This document shows, in pieces, positions 1 through 6,499 of a stretch of DNA of 64,000 nucleotides (positions are counted from its first letter, which is position 1; every line of letters starts with the position of its first letter). Source of the DNA: Mycobacterium scrofulaceum (GTDB lineage: Bacteria > Actinomycetota > Actinomycetes > Mycobacteriales > Mycobacteriaceae); the NCBI RefSeq assembly GCF_002086735.1, contig NZ_MVIJ01000004.1:1-64000 (forward strand). Reading direction: 5' to 3'. The translations under genes were made by a program, and so were the position numbers. A model generated the notes under the pieces. It was not told the DNA's origin. It ran no database searches and saw nothing but the letters and a program-made list of their open reading frames with translations.

Positions 1-30
1 CCATCCGTGCTCAGCGCTTGTGCGTGAACC

Positions 31-1092
31 TCACGCTGCAGCCCGAACCGTGTCCCCGGAGAGCCGGTTAACGGATAGTGGGTTGTTGGACCAGATCTGC
101 CGCCAAATTTGTTTGGGGAAGGCGGTGAAGGCGAGCAGGTCGGCGCGGGCGTCTTCGAGGTGGTCGGCGACCTTGGGGAGCTTGTCGGCCAGTGCGTCGA
201 TGATGCGGTCATATTGGGCTGCAACGGAACCGGCGTCAGGTTGATCGAAGACCGAATGCAGTAGTGTGCGTACCCACGGCCACGATGATTTCGGAGTGAT
301 GGCCATCAGGTTGGTGGCGTAGTGGGTGCGACACCGTTGCCACGATGCCCCAGGCAGGGTGGCGCCGATCGCGGCCACCAGACCGGCGTGGGCGTCGGAA
401 GTGACCAGACGGACCCCTGATAGGCCGCGGGCGGTCAGCGACCGCAGGAAGGTCAGCCAGCCGGCCCCGTCCTCGGCGGTGGTGACGTCGATGCCCAGGA
501 TTTCGCGGTAGCCCTCGGCGTTGACCCCGGTGGCGATCAGCGCGTGCACGTTGACCACCCGGCCTGCTTCGCGAACCTTGAGCACCAGGGCGTCAGCAGC
601 CATGAACGTGTACGGGCCTGCATCCAGTGGCCGGGTCCGGAACGCCTCGACCGCGGCGTCGAGCTCTTTGGCCATCACGCTGACCTGGGACTTCGACAAG
701 CTGGTGATGCCCAGAGTCTCGACGAGTTTGTCCATCCGCCGCGTCGAAACGCCCAGCAGGTAGCAGGTAGCCACCACCGTGGTCAGGGCCCGCTCGGCGC
801 GTTTGCGCCGTTCCAGCAGCCAGTCCGGGAAGTACGAACCTTGCCTTAGCTTGGGAATCGCCAGATCCAATGTGCCTGCGCGGGTGTCAAACTCGCGGTG
901 CCGATACCCGTTGCGGGAATTGGTGCGCTCGCTGCTGCGCTGGCCGTAGCCGGCACCGCACACCGCGTCGGCTTCGGCGCCCATCAGGGCGTGAATGAAG
1001 GCGGCCAACAACTCGCGCAGCACATCAGGGTGCGTGGTGGTGAGTCGTTCGGCCAGCACGGCAGACAGGTCGATATCGTGGGCAATGGTCAT
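31..1092 (-). pseudogene. IS256-family transposase, 3'-truncated
   Basis: The frame encodes a Mutator-family DDE transposase of 353 residues, against about 390-420 for intact members. I chose the ATG at 1092 because AAAGGA lies just upstream; an in-frame start at 1161 also exists. Asp167 (FMAADAL) and Asp233 (VTSDAHAGL) are present and correspond to the first two catalytic acids. The protein follows the family as far as FPKQIWRQIWSNNP, but then continues with about 15 unrelated residues in place of the segment carrying the third catalytic Glu. It should be inactive for strand transfer. The cause is a deletion or a later insertion at about base 80. Confidence 0.8.
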
Positions 1093-1215
1093 CGCGTTGA
1101 TTCCTTTGCTCGAGTGACTTTGGTCGGTCCCTCGAAGAATCACGCGATGACCTTCATTCATCCGGCTACGACACGCCGGTCATCACCGGCTCGTACACCA
1201 CTCTGCTGGACGCAA
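80..1215 (-). mobile_element. Truncated IS256-family insertion sequence
   Basis: This is the remnant of a Mutator-type (IS256 family) element read on the minus strand. The transposase homology stops abruptly at about base 80, in the middle of the conserved W-x2-x-NP motif that precedes the third catalytic residue, and unrelated sequence lies at 1-79. On the other side the non-coding leader runs to a stretch near 1190-1215 (tacaccactctgctggacg) that resembles terminal sequence of mycobacterial IS256 relatives. That right boundary is an estimate, because the partner inverted repeat has been lost with the truncated end. The copy cannot transpose by itself. Confidence 0.6.
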
Positions 1216-1733
1216 CTGGGGAGAACTGGCACCGTGACGAATTGACCACCAAGATAGAGTTCAACCTACGCCCATCCGCTTACGATCAGAGATCTTCAGG
1301 GTCACCAATGTCCGATAAGGCACCGCGGCACAAGCCTGCAGAACGGATGACAGCGGAACAGCTCCGCCGAGCAGCCGACGCTTGCCGAGACCTCGACGAT
1401 CCGACGTTGATGGCGAAGGCTTGGGACGAGCCACCGCCGCCCGATATGCAAGCTTCAACAAACACACCGCGTCAATTCGGCCAGCTACAGAATCTCTCAG
1501 TTTCCGACACCTTCGATAATCCGCTGCCTGACGTGGAAGTCGCTGCGTGGGAAGCCGATTGTCCCCTTAGGTCCCAGACTCCAACGCGGGCGTCCGCCTT
1601 ACGAAATGCAACGTCGCAATTGTTACTCAATGGCCGGCGCGCCCTTGAACACCCCGGACTTGTCGTTGGACAGGTGCATTGTGAACGTACCGCGCAGCCA
1701 GGGCGTGTTTGGTGTTGTAATAGGAGACTCGTT
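1093..1733. other. IS leader and low-confidence open frame
   Basis: This stretch contains the leader of the truncated IS element (to about 1215). It is followed by an open frame on the plus strand that begins at 1242 (or ATG 1308) and stays open to 1919. The N-terminal part (MSDKAPRHKPAERMTAEQLR) looks protein-like. The middle is low in recognisable composition, and I cannot assign a family. Base composition is noticeably less GC-rich than in the catabolic region further right, as expected for acquired DNA. A small hypothetical gene is possible but I do not call it. Confidence 0.3.
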
Positions 1734-1941
1734 ATGCAGCCGGATCAGCAGATGATAGAAGCACTGGTCAATTTGGCGACGAACGGCGTGCTGGACCGCA
1801 TCGGCAACCGTGCCAAGCGTGCGCGGAATTGCGGCAGTGGGGACTGCACCCGCACCATCCTGAGCCGGGGAGCCCGTTTGTCGGCGACGACGCCGCTTTT
1901 AAGGAGGCGTATCCCTTAGTGCCGGCGGGGGATGCGGCGGT

Positions 1942-1978
1942 TGTCCGTTATCACTGGATCTGGGGCATTCTCAATGAA
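1942..1978 (+). repeat. Left terminal inverted repeat of VapBC cassette
   Basis: This 37-bp copy matches the reverse complement of 2705-2741 at 35 of 37 positions (mismatches at positions 11 and 14). The vapC stop codon lies only about 15 bp inside it, so the toxin gene is packed against the end of the element. Confidence 0.85.
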
Positions 1979-1992
1979 TCTGGGGCACGACG

Positions 1993-2409
1993 TCAGTCCC
2001 AGGGGTTGACCAGGTCGACGCCCGTTCCGTCGAAGTGGCGAGTATTGCGGGTAGCCACAGTTGCGTGCCGGGACGCGGCGATGCCGGCGATCTGCACATC
2101 ACGAATTTCCACCGCACGCCCACCTCGTTGTTGGGTGGCGGCGATGGTCCCAGCGGCAAACGCAGCCGTCAGGTCGAAGGATTGCACACGACCATCAAGG
2201 TCTTCGTCGAGGAGTTGAGAAAAGATCTCGTCGAGCCGCTTGCGTCGGCGGCTTGGCGTCAAAAGTTCAATACCAGTGCGTATCTCGAATACTGTTACCG
2301 ATGTCGTCCAGATTGATTCGGTGGGCTGATTATCGAGCCATTCCACGACGGCCGGATCGGGTGTGTCCCGCATCAACGCGGAGAGCACATTGGTGTCCAG
2401 CACGATCAT
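1993..2409 (-). CDS. vapC: VapC-type PIN-domain toxin (FitB-like)
   Basis: The product (138 aa) is a type II toxin of the PIN family, an Mg2+-dependent ribonuclease that cleaves tRNA or rRNA in known members. Family landmarks are MIVLDTN with Asp5, Glu42 (VFEIRTG), Asp104 (EIRDVQIAG) and the TRNTRHF segment near residues 120-126 that completes the acidic pocket. Length is typical. The start ATG overlaps the end of the antitoxin gene by 4 bp, so the two are translationally coupled. The pair is the sole cargo of the inverted-repeat unit around it. The RNA target cannot be inferred from sequence. Confidence 0.9.
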   Translation of the reverse strand: MIVLDTNVLSALMRDTPDPAVVEWLDNQPTESIWTTSVTVFEIRTGIELLTPSRRRKRLDEIFSQLLDEDLDGRVQSFDLTAAFAAGTIAATQQRGGRAVEIRDVQIAGIAASRHATVATRNTRHFDGTGVDLVNPWD

Positions 2410-2657
2410 GATTCGTTGAACTGTGCCGGCTGGACGGGCTGTCCCCGCAGTTCGGGTATGTCCTCGGTCAGGCCCACGCCTTTGAAGCGTGACGCGATAC
2501 GAGACCCGAGCCGCCCAGGCGGATTATCGACGTGCCGGACTGCGTTCCGTAAGATCTCGCGCACCTCCTCCTCGGTGCTGCGACCGTGTTGACGGGCTAG
2601 TCGCTGCAATTTGGCCTTGGTGTCGTCCTCAAGTTGACGGATGAGAATCTGCGCCAC
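2406..2657 (-). CDS. vapB: VapB-type antitoxin (FitA-like, ribbon-helix-helix)
   Basis: The product (83 aa) is the partner antitoxin. Residues 1-45 (MAQILIRQLEDDTKAKLQRL onward) fit the FitA/VapB ribbon-helix-helix DNA-binding fold with its short beta strand and the REILRNAV helix. The C-terminal part, rich in Gly, Pro and acidic residues, would wrap the toxin. It precedes vapC with an ATGA overlap and should autorepress the operon. The promoter lies in the 47 bp between its start and the right inverted repeat, so the element brings its own expression signals. Confidence 0.88.
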   Translation of the reverse strand: MAQILIRQLEDDTKAKLQRLARQHGRSTEEEVREILRNAVRHVDNPPGRLGSRIASRFKGVGLTEDIPELRGQPVQPAQFNES

Positions 2658-2704
2658 AGAGCGATGCTATCACGATATCGTTCAGATAGTGCGTTGACCT
2701 CGCC

Positions 2705-2741
2705 TTCATTGAGAATGCCCCAGATCCGGTTATAACGGACA
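2705..2741 (-). repeat. Right terminal inverted repeat of VapBC cassette
   Basis: This is the 37-bp inverted partner of 1942-1978, ending ...ACGGACA and followed at once by the GCGGT target duplication. Unlike the left end it has no second ATCTGGGGCA copy inside it. Such asymmetry is also seen at IS21-type ends. Confidence 0.85.
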
Positions 2742-3014
2742 GCGGTCACCGAGGAGTGTTTGATTCCGATGATGAGCGCCACGGAGAACCTGTACGCGGC
2801 CGCGTTGCTCGTAGATCAACGGACGACGACGAGGAACCTCTACGCGTCGTCCATAATGCAACTATGCCGTTCGGCGATGGAGACATCGGCGCGAACCATC
2901 TGGTTGCTCAGCGACCCCGACAGGAACGTACGGCGGGATCAACGGGACGCGGATTCGCTCGTGCCCGAGCGCATGGAGCCGACCATCGCACGGTGGATGA
3001 GTCTCTACGCCTAG

Positions 3015-3383
3015 GTGGCTCGGACGCGCTCGCCGATCTTCTCGTGGTGACGTTCGCGGCTTATCTGTAATCGTGTCACCCGCGACGGCTCGCGCCGCGG
3101 GTTGCGCATGGGCCCACTTATGGCTGTTGGAATGGCCACGGATTTGGCCACAGAACACGGTGGAACCGATGCGAACAAGAGGGACGGAGCGTCACAGCGG
3201 GAACGGCTGAACCTCGCTGACGTGCAGCTATGAGACCGTGCGCACTGGAGGAGACGGTGACCGGTTAGCTCATACCTTAGAGGTCGAATCGTGGCCAGTG
3301 AGCGGCGTCGTTGGCGGCATTTTTGCGCGAACATGCTGATTCAACGGCTCCAACCGCGAACCGTAGGCCAGGCCTGGTGGCTA
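3015..3383. other. Intergenic stretch without a supported gene
   Basis: I see no convincing gene here. Several short frames are open on both strands because of GC content, but none has a ribosome site with protein-like composition. The segment separates the disrupted gene from the RES/DUF2384 toxin-antitoxin module and probably contains further decayed island sequence. Confidence 0.5.
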
Positions 3384-3437
3384 TCAGGTGTAGCTTCAGG
3401 GTGTGTTCTCAGGTGTTTATGTGGTAGCGTCTCAGGT
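3384..3437 (+). promoter_or_regulatory. TCAGGT iterons upstream of the DUF2384 antitoxin
   Basis: The hexamer TCAGGT occurs at 3384-3389, 3409-3414 and 3432-3437, with a degenerate TCAGGG at 3395-3400. The last two are part of the longer identical octamer TCTCAGGT (3407-3414 and 3430-3437). They lie 20-75 bp before the antitoxin start and bracket a plausible promoter. I infer that they are the autoregulatory operator of the toxin-antitoxin complex. Confidence 0.45.
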
Positions 3438-3458
3438 AGATCAACGTGGAGGTGCGAT

Positions 3459-3854
3459 ATGCCAGTCTTGACCGTCTCTGCGGCGCAGCGGCTTGATGAT
3501 GAGGCAGCGACGCTTTCGATCCGCGAGATCGCCGCGTATCTGCAAGAGGCCGTCGGCCAGCGCGTCGCGGCGGCGATGGCGGGCTTGGCTGACGCCAAGC
3601 AAATCGGCCGCTACGCGCGCAAGGGCGGCCCGGAACCTCACGGCGCGACCGAGCGCCGGTTACGTGAGGGCTACAAGGTCGTCAGGATGCTCGTCGATGC
3701 TTACGACGACAAGACGGCGCGGGCGTGGCTGTTTGGCACCAACACGCGCTTGGACGATCGCGCGCCGATCGAGGTGCTCGGTGCGGCGGTCGACACCGCG
3801 GAGTTCGCGATGGTTGTCCGGGCTGCACGGCAGGTCGCCAGCTTCCAGTCGTGA
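3459..3854 (+). CDS. MbcA-like antitoxin (Xre/DUF2384 family)
   Basis: The product (131 aa) resembles antitoxins of the RES-Xre class such as MbcA of M. tuberculosis. I chose the ATG at 3459 because GGAGGTG precedes it; an upstream in-frame start would run through the repeat operator. The N-terminal half is helical and Ala-rich. The C-terminal part WLFGTNTRLDDRAPIEVLG followed by AVDTAEFAMVVRAARQVA is the DUF2384 segment that binds and blocks the toxin active site. Its stop overlaps the GTG of the toxin gene by 3-4 bases, so the two are coupled. Confidence 0.85.
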   Translation: MPVLTVSAAQRLDDEAATLSIREIAAYLQEAVGQRVAAAMAGLADAKQIGRYARKGGPEPHGATERRLREGYKVVRMLVDAYDDKTARAWLFGTNTRLDDRAPIEVLGAAVDTAEFAMVVRAARQVASFQS

Positions 3855-4522
3855 TCGCGGCGCCCGAGCAGGGGCGAACCCTGTGGCGGGTCGGCTATTA
3901 CGCTGACCCGCTCGGCTTCACTCCGCTGGAGCTGTACCAGTTCAGTCACCGTTTCGACGACGTCTACCGCCGGTTCCGCACGCTCTATTGTGCTGACTTG
4001 GCGGAAACGTGTCTTCGCGAGGTGCTAGCCGACTTCCGGCCGAACCTCGGCGCGCTGCGCCGCCATGTTGAGCGCTACGGACCTGAGGCTGCCCAAGACT
4101 TCACTGAGAAGCCGGTCACTGCGCAGTGGCGCATACAGCACGCCCTCGTTCCCACAGTCCTGAAGCTCGATGGCCCCTTGATCGATCTCACCGACGTGCC
4201 CACACGCCAGGAGATCGAGGATCGCCACGTCGAACTGCTGCTCGAGCACGACCTGCAGCACCTCGATCTGCGCGAGATCACCACCAGTCGCCGCGCCATC
4301 ACGCAGACGATCGCCGCGGACCTTTTTGACCGAGGCGCCGGCGCCGTCCGGTTCCCGTCCCGCCTGGACGGCAACGCTTGCGTCGCACTCTTCGAGGGGC
4401 GCGGCACCGCGAGCTTGGCCGGAGACCCCATCGCGCTCACCGACCCGCCGCCCGAACCGCTCCTCAACGTCACCACGCCGTGGGGCCTAGTGCTTGAGCC
4501 AGCGCCGGTGAAACTGCTCTAG
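3851..4522 (+). CDS. MbcT-like RES-domain toxin (NAD+-degrading)
   Basis: The product (223 aa) is a RES-domain protein; characterised members such as MbcT destroy cellular NAD+ by phosphorolysis or hydrolysis. The GTG at 3851 is chosen because it overlaps the antitoxin stop. RES landmarks are visible: Arg34 in SHRFDD, Tyr46 in FRTLYCADL, Glu57 in CLREVLAD and Ser170 in FPSRLDGN, followed by ALFEGR. At 223 residues it is longer than MbcT (about 186). The extra length is in the middle (about residues 65-145), which contains a charged helical insertion. All key residues appear intact, so an active toxin is expected. Confidence 0.85.
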   Translation: MIAAPEQGRTLWRVGYYADPLGFTPLELYQFSHRFDDVYRRFRTLYCADLAETCLREVLADFRPNLGALRRHVERYGPEAAQDFTEKPVTAQWRIQHALVPTVLKLDGPLIDLTDVPTRQEIEDRHVELLLEHDLQHLDLREITTSRRAITQTIAADLFDRGAGAVRFPSRLDGNACVALFEGRGTASLAGDPIALTDPPPEPLLNVTTPWGLVLEPAPVKLL

Positions 4523-4852
4523 ATTGGGATGCGCGCGGTGGTGCCCATCGGACCACACGCAAGCAAATTGGACTGCATCCAGCCTTTCAGTTGCGGTCGA
4601 TAGTTCAGTTGGCGTCTCTATGAGATCCGCCGGGACCGCCGCGCTCTGTTCGGTAAGCGAAAACCATCGCACTAAGACTTCGCCCAAGTCCGCTTCTACC
4701 GACCAAGTAACCCGATCGGCTTGCCACGCAGATTGGGTTATCTCATGGGGCCAACATGGGGCCAACGAGCCAGACCGACTGATCCAACACGTCCGAATGC
4801 CGGTTGCGCTTCTGGTCTGACCGGCTGAAACACATTGGTGTAGGCCAGAACT
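4523..4852. other. Intergenic stretch before the tRNA-Phe scar
   Basis: No gene is supported on either strand. On the minus strand a frame stays open through this stretch but owes its apparent N-terminus to antisense reading of the tRNA fragment, so I discount it. The segment includes the tandem 11-bp repeat at 4745-4766 next to the tRNA-derived scar and probably represents the end region of an integrated element. Confidence 0.5.
4745..4766 (+). repeat. Tandem 11-bp direct repeat near att scar
   Basis: ATGGGGCCAAC occurs twice head to tail (4745-4755 and 4756-4766), about 90 bp before the tRNA-Phe fragment. Short tandem repeats beside an att core are typical of arm-type binding sites for tyrosine integrases or of excisionase sites. 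That role is inference; no integrase gene is present nearby. Confidence 0.45.
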
Positions 4853-4901
4853 CCGCCTGAAAAGCGGAAGGTCGGCGGTTCGATCCCGCCCCTGGCCACC
4901 A
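4853..4901 (+). other. tRNA-Phe 3' half (attachment-site scar)
   Basis: The 49 bases comprise the 3' half of a tRNA-Phe gene: the anticodon stem-loop CCGC-CTGAAAA-GCGG with anticodon GAA, variable loop, T arm and the 3' acceptor ending CTGGCCACCA. The D arm and a proper 5' half are missing, although GGCCAG occurs by chance or as a relic at 4843-4848, so this is not a functional tRNA. A 3' tRNA fragment is the usual scar left by integration of a genomic island or phage into a tRNA gene. The intact tRNA should then lie to the left, outside the window. Confidence 0.8.
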
Positions 4902-5011
4902 GTCTTGAGCTGCACGGCACTATTTCGGCCGCAACAAGCGGGTAGCCGAGCCCCAATCCTGCGTCACACGAAGTCGCCTTCACCGCGGGTGACACGCGCT
5001 CACGGGTGTCG

Positions 5012-5659
5012 CTAGTTGGGCGTCGCGATCACGACTTCGGTGACGAGGCCGAAGCGGTGCACACGCGAGTGCTGGTGGACCTGCCAGTCGTCGCCCAGCA
5101 GCGCGGTCAGGCTGACGGGGCGACACCCGCCGACGAGTTGCGGTGCAACGCGCCAGAGGCTGGTCCAGACTTGTGACACGGCGCGTTCGAGCGGCCGATC
5201 GCCGTGGGCGAGGCTGGCAAGGCACAGCCGGCCGTCGGGGGCGAGGATGCGTCGCAGATCATCGAGCACTTCGCGGGCGTAGTCGACGTCGAGGAGGTCG
5301 AATACGAACGTGGAGATCACCCGGTCGGCGGACCCGTCATCAGCCGGCAACGGCAATGTGCCCTCGACCAGCACCACCTTGGCCCGCTCAGCCCAGGCCG
5401 CGAGTCGACGGATGGCCAGGTTGATCATCACCGGGCTGATGTCCACGCCGAGGTAATTGACGCTGTCAGGCAGCGAGTTCAGTAAGCGCGCAGCGAACCG
5501 GCCAGTGCCGCAACCGAACTCGAAAATTGTCTGGCCCCCGGCGAGTGCCGCCCCGGCCACCAGGCGTTCGGTGGTCGCGTCCTCATAGAATCCTTGCCAA
5601 TCTTGCATCCGGCCGATCCGGTCGTAGACCGAGCGGGCTTGGCTCAAGGTAAGCGCCAC
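5012..5659 (-). CDS. Class I SAM-dependent methyltransferase
   Basis: The product (about 215 aa) has the Rossmann-type SAM fold: motif I is FEFGCGTGRFAA, followed by YLGVDISPVM (acidic residue binding the SAM ribose) and PDGRLCLASL at motif III. I prefer the GTG at 5659, which has AGAGGA upstream. The next GTG at 5674 would add five residues and start inside the tRNA-like repeat at 5674-5720. The substrate is unknown; relatives are generic methyltransferase domain 25/11 proteins. The gene is framed by the two tRNA-Phe fragments, so it appears to be island cargo. Confidence 0.75.
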   Translation of the reverse strand: MALTLSQARSVYDRIGRMQDWQGFYEDATTERLVAGAALAGGQTIFEFGCGTGRFAARLLNSLPDSVNYLGVDISPVMINLAIRRLAAWAERAKVVLVEGTLPLPADDGSADRVISTFVFDLLDVDYAREVLDDLRRILAPDGRLCLASLAHGDRPLERAVSQVWTSLWRVAPQLVGGCRPVSLTALLGDDWQVHQHSRVHRFGLVTEVVIATPN

Positions 5660-5673
5660 GGGTTGTCCTCTCA

Positions 5674-5720
5674 CCTGAAATGCGGAAGGTCGACGGTTGG
5701 GTCCCGCCGGCCTGGCCGCC
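5674..5720 (+). other. Second, degenerate tRNA-Phe 3' fragment
   Basis: About 40 of 45 aligned positions match the fragment at 4856-4900, in the same orientation, with a 2-bp insertion in the T-arm/acceptor region and a changed terminus (CTGGCCGCC in place of CTGGCCACC). It is more diverged from a functional tRNA than the first copy, which suggests an older integration scar. The two copies form a direct repeat around the methyltransferase gene. Confidence 0.7.
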
Positions 5721-5805
5721 GTGCACTGTCAACCGATCCATAGTTTCCCCCGGCTTGCCGCGCACCAGAAGTGATGCAACGGATGACGTTTGATACCCGC
5801 TCGCG

Positions 5806-6414
5806 CTATTGGTGACGGCAGGCGCCCTCGTGCGCCTTGGTCAGCCAGTACACGGCCCGCTCGATCGTCGGCACGATGTCGGTGATCTCGATGGACGCGG
5901 TCGCGAACTGGCTCAAAGCTCCGTAGACGACGCCCGACAGGATCCGGCCCAGGTCGTCGGCGAAACGTTCGTCGCATTCGCGCATGACCGATCTGGCCGC
6001 GGGCACGACCACGTCGAAACCGTGCTGGGTGAGTTCGTCGCCGCCGGGTCCCGCTTGCGCGCGCACGTAGGCCTGCAGCACGCGCGGGTGTTTCTCCCAG
6101 GGCTGGAAGATGGTCCGGAAGATCCACATCAGCCCGTCGTAGAGCGACTCGTCGTCGGCAGAGTGCGCGGCGACCGCGGCGTAACGGTGGGTGTCCATCC
6201 ACCACCGCAGGGCCGCGACGATCAGGTCGTCCCGGGTGGGGTAGCGCTTGTAGATCGTGGTGAGCGACATGCGAGCCCGGCGCGCCACCTCCCGCAGCTG
6301 CACGGCGTCGTAGCCCTGCGTGTCGATCAGGTCGACGACGATGTCGATCAGGGGATCGGGGGCGGCTTCCCGGGCCGCCGACGAGGTGTTGCCGCGTTGA
6401 CCTTTACCGACCAC
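5806..6414 (-). CDS. TetR-family transcriptional regulator
   Basis: The product (202 aa) has an N-terminal TetR helix-turn-helix (about residues 20-68; LREVARRARMSLTTIYKRYP is the recognition region). A C-terminal ligand-binding domain follows, with the VPAARSVMRE and LSQFATASIEITD segments typical of TetR C-terminal domain family. It is transcribed divergently from the SDR/SDR/CMD operon that starts at 6500. The 85-bp region between contains two palindromes, so it should repress that operon and itself. The ligand is presumably the operon substrate or a CoA ester, which is inference. Confidence 0.85.
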   Translation of the reverse strand: MVGKGQRGNTSSAAREAAPDPLIDIVVDLIDTQGYDAVQLREVARRARMSLTTIYKRYPTRDDLIVAALRWWMDTHRYAAVAAHSADDESLYDGLMWIFRTIFQPWEKHPRVLQAYVRAQAGPGGDELTQHGFDVVVPAARSVMRECDERFADDLGRILSGVVYGALSQFATASIEITDIVPTIERAVYWLTKAHEGACRHQ

Positions 6415-6415
6415 G

Positions 6416-6456
6416 GTAACGATGTTACTGTGCGTCTCTAAGTAACGCGGTTACTT
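6416..6456. promoter_or_regulatory. Twin palindromic TetR operator
   Basis: Two perfect dyads share a half-site: GTAAC-GAT-GTTAC at 6416-6428 and AAGTAAC-GCG-GTTACTT at 6440-6456. Their centres are 26 bp apart, and both use a 3-bp spacer. They lie between the divergent regulator (start 6414) and the SDR operon (start 6500). This placement strongly suggests the binding sites of the adjacent TetR protein. Confidence 0.7.
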
Positions 6457-6499
6457 GGCACAAGGCGATGCGCCGGCGGGCGCGGCGAGCGAGGGCTTG

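Larger units (their letters stand above)
1942..2741. mobile_element. 800-bp IR-bounded cassette carrying only VapBC
   Basis: The unit begins TGTCCGTTAT and ends ATAACGGACA, so it has 5'-TG...CA-3' ends. Its terminal 37 bp are inverted copies that match at 35 positions. The pentamer GCGGT occurs directly outside both ends (1937-1941 and 2742-2746), as expected of a target-site duplication. A second ATCTGGGGCA (1978-1987) follows the first (1958-1967) inside the left end, recalling the iterated terminal sites of IS21-family elements. No transposase is present; the only cargo is a VapC/VapB pair. I infer a non-autonomous transposon mobilised in trans by a relative with the same ends, probably of IS21 type. 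Confidence 0.75.
1734..3014 (+). pseudogene. Hypothetical gene disrupted by the VapBC-carrying element
   Basis: An ATG at 1734 follows AGGAG at 1722-1726. The frame that ends KEAYPLVPAGDAAV at 1941 resumes at 2742 as AVTEECLIPMMSATENLYAA if the 800-bp element and one copy of the GCGGT duplication are removed, and then reads on to a stop at 3012-3014. A frame change between about 1815 and 1880 is needed to connect the ATG at 1734 with this frame, so the gene carried further damage or starts nearer 1829. The downstream portion (RNLYASSIMQLCRSAMETSA and following) is well protein-like. I do not recognise the family. The tail after NVRRD looks eroded as well. Confidence 0.6.

Noticed and set aside
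1242..1919. 225-residue protein on the plus strand
   Set aside because: It has no recognisable domain, and its last part overlaps the better supported disrupted frame; kept only as a low-confidence note.
4843..4901. Possible functional tRNA-Phe gene
   Set aside because: Although GGCCAG at 4843 could pair with the acceptor 3' strand, the D arm is missing (only AACT separates it from the anticodon stem), so it cannot fold as a normal tRNA.
4487..4915. Minus-strand open frame starting MQLKTGGQGRDRTADLPLF
   Set aside because: The first residues are the antisense translation of the tRNA-Phe fragment, a well-known annotation artefact; nothing in the remainder supports a protein.
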